A DNA stretch of 64,000 nt from Prosapia bicincta (lineage: Eukaryota; Arthropoda; Insecta; Hemiptera; Cercopidae). The notes under the pieces were generated by a model. That model was given only the letters and a program-made list of their open reading frames with translations. It was not told the DNA's origin and did no database searches. Below are positions 62,166 to 64,000 of this stretch, piece after piece (positions within the stretch are counted from its first letter, which is position 1; the number at the start of each line of letters is the position of its first letter). The position numbers and the translations under genes are program-made. The DNA lies in the NCBI GenBank assembly GCA_036971475.1, contig JBAIZL010000006.1, forward strand, positions 65,883,398 through 65,947,397, written 5' to 3'.

Positions 62166-62695
62166 AAATACCTATTTTAACTGGATTGGATAAATACAAA
62201 CGTATTTTATTACCGATTGAAAATTTGCGCAAGATAGGCATCGGGAGTTTGGGAGCTAATAGAATTAATTTAAAAAGAAATAAATATTGGAAAGTTACTC
62301 TATTAAAATCTTTGGAGCATATATGGTTTTGAGAATTTCAAATTACGGGATAAAATTAAACCTATTTGAGTAGTTCTGATAGCCTAAGCTACGTTTGCTG
62401 GCATTATCACTTCATAATTGCTGATTTTTGTTTTGTAGAAATACATATTTACAATACCGGAATAATTTACATTATAATAATAAAAAAGTAAATGAAGTCA
62501 GTTGTTATTTTATACTTCATATTTATAAGACTAATTTATATGCTAATAATAATTACGAGATCTGTAGTAACATAATTGATTTAATATATTACAATTTGCG
62601 GTGGATTTTATTGTATACTTATTTACATTTAGAATTATATCGTGGTATATCTGTCAATAATGTTTACTTCCAGTCTATATGTAATATACATAATA

Positions 62696-62799
<104 letters not shown>

Positions 62800-62834
62800 A
62801 AAACTTAGATGAATTATTTTTTCTTGTTGAATAT

Positions 62835-62981
62835 GTATGGTGAAATAAAATAATTTTCATAAACAAGATTATACGAATATTACTTCATTTTAATGTTGAT
62901 TGAAGCTTTTCGCTAATTTACATTATTAGCATTTTCAAAATATATAAATCACTGTCCAGTTACGTGACTAGAGTAAGACTG
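62835..62981 (-). mobile_element. Penelope-like element 3' tail, copy 2
   Basis: Inverted copy of 53027-53175, lying between two long microsatellites ((CA)n(TA)n at 62696-62797 and (CT)n(TA)n at 62985-63077). No coding part accompanies it. The similarity ends at GGTGAAATAAAA on one side and AGAGTAAGACTGT on the other. Confidence 0.75.
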
Positions 62982-62984
62982 TCT

Positions 62985-63077
<93 letters not shown>
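62985..63077. repeat. (CT)n(TA)n microsatellite
   Basis: CT run to about 63016, then TA run, at the other edge of the inverted PLE tail. Confidence 0.95.
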
Positions 63078-63078
<1 letters not shown>

Positions 63079-64000
63079 TATATTGGTAACAGGCCTTTCA
63101 TTTCCATTTGCAGCTGTTAACCCTGTACTACAGTTTCTTATCTTGACACTTTTTTCGATGTTTATAATTTATTTACAAATTTAGTTGCTAATTTAATTAT
63201 TGACCTGATCCAAATATTAAAATTTTGGTCTTGATATTCAATATCCATTCCTGAATCATTGCGAGATGACTATAAGGGAGATGTTACATAGAAAGTCATA
63301 TAATATCGAACCCCCTTCACTCTCTAACTAAATTATGTACCATATTCTGTGTGTCGCAGGTTCGAATCCTTTCCAGAGATGTTTCTTAAAGTTTTAAGAG
63401 ATAAATGTTTATATTAAATTTGAATAATGCCATAGGTGTTAAATAATAAAACGGTTCGTATGAATTATTGGTTCCTAAAATAATTAAAACAATTTATATT
63501 AAAATGTAAACTATTATTGTACCTATGTATTGTCTATTGTTCTCGTTTTTATATTATATAAACTGTACTGTATTTCGGACTTGAAGAGAACAATATATTA
63601 GTTGTTGCAACGTCGTCTTATGTAATAATTATCATGATATGGTTAAACAACAAATCGTCTCTTTACTCTAAACATTTGTAGTATTATTTAATTTATTGTT
63701 GTAGGTATGAAATAAAAAGAACTTTATAAAACTCAGTTCTCATGAGAAAAAAATTTACGTTTCAAAAATATATTTTCACTTATTTCGTTATGGAGTTAAA
63801 TTAACGATTTCATAATAGCAAATTTGGATTCTGTTTACGTGTTAGGAGTCGTATATATTACGGCTAATTTATTAAGCCTATAGGCTACATTATCGTTTTT
63901 TTCTCTTGAACTACTACATTTTCTAATCTTTTCCTATCCCTGTAGTCTCTAGAAATATATCTTTAGCGCTCTAATATATATATATTTTTTTTACAATTTA

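Noticed and set aside
63355..63375. GGTTCGAATCC, a tRNA B-box-like word
   Set aside because: No matching A box at tRNA spacing and no cloverleaf; at most a SINE relic.

Overview
The window looks like insect nuclear DNA. It is AT-rich, dominated by (TA)n, (CA)n and (GA)n microsatellites and dispersed repeats, and has very large gaps between coding exons. Two observations point to an insect: three spliced exons on the minus strand encode most of a Dpr-family (defective proboscis extension response) two-immunoglobulin-domain cell-surface protein, a family known from arthropod nervous systems, and there is a degenerate TTAGG block, the usual insect telomere motif. I cannot name the species.

Layout. 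Positions 1 to about 44,640 hold no protein gene I can recognise. They contain microsatellites, several minisatellites (2629-2860, about 14600-15230, 16825-17213), a 65-bp duplication (23714-23843), a telomere-like TTAGG block (34880-35060), transposon-like inverted repeats (about 32350-34715), a CpG-dense patch (20565-20990), two candidate conserved noncoding patches (14335-14560 and 31735-32060), and several copies of a Penelope-like tail whose sequence resembles a hammerhead ribozyme core. Positions 44905-51413 hold the three dpr exons in reverse order: the 3' terminal exon with a GPI-type hydrophobic tail (44905-45080), the second Ig domain (50410-50709) and the C-terminal half of the first Ig domain (51203-51413). 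The signal peptide and the N-terminal half of Ig1 are not visible up to 64000, so at least 12.6 kb of the upstream sequence is probably one dpr intron.

The dpr introns carry mobile-element debris. The 5.3-kb intron holds a MITE-like element (48250-48542) and a perfect 59-bp-arm hairpin (49545-49675). The upstream intron holds a Penelope-like element (PLE) fragment with a GIY-YIG-type C-terminus on the plus strand (52659-52943) and a reverse-transcriptase N-terminal fragment in the opposite orientation (about 52560-52655). It also holds a second inverted copy of the PLE tail (62835-62981), a 97-bp-arm hairpin with one mismatch (60416-60639), a tRNA-like SINE candidate (61900-62165), and a degenerate minisatellite (58028-58990).

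The most interesting signal is the recurring arrangement CUGANGA box, one extra base, stem II, GAAA or GAGA. It occurs at 8820, at 11453 (twice, head to head) and at 39057. In one family the putative 3-bp stem III keeps its pairing across three copies despite base changes. This suggests a type I hammerhead-like ribozyme in PLE-type tails, although the extra base before stem II departs from the canonical fold.
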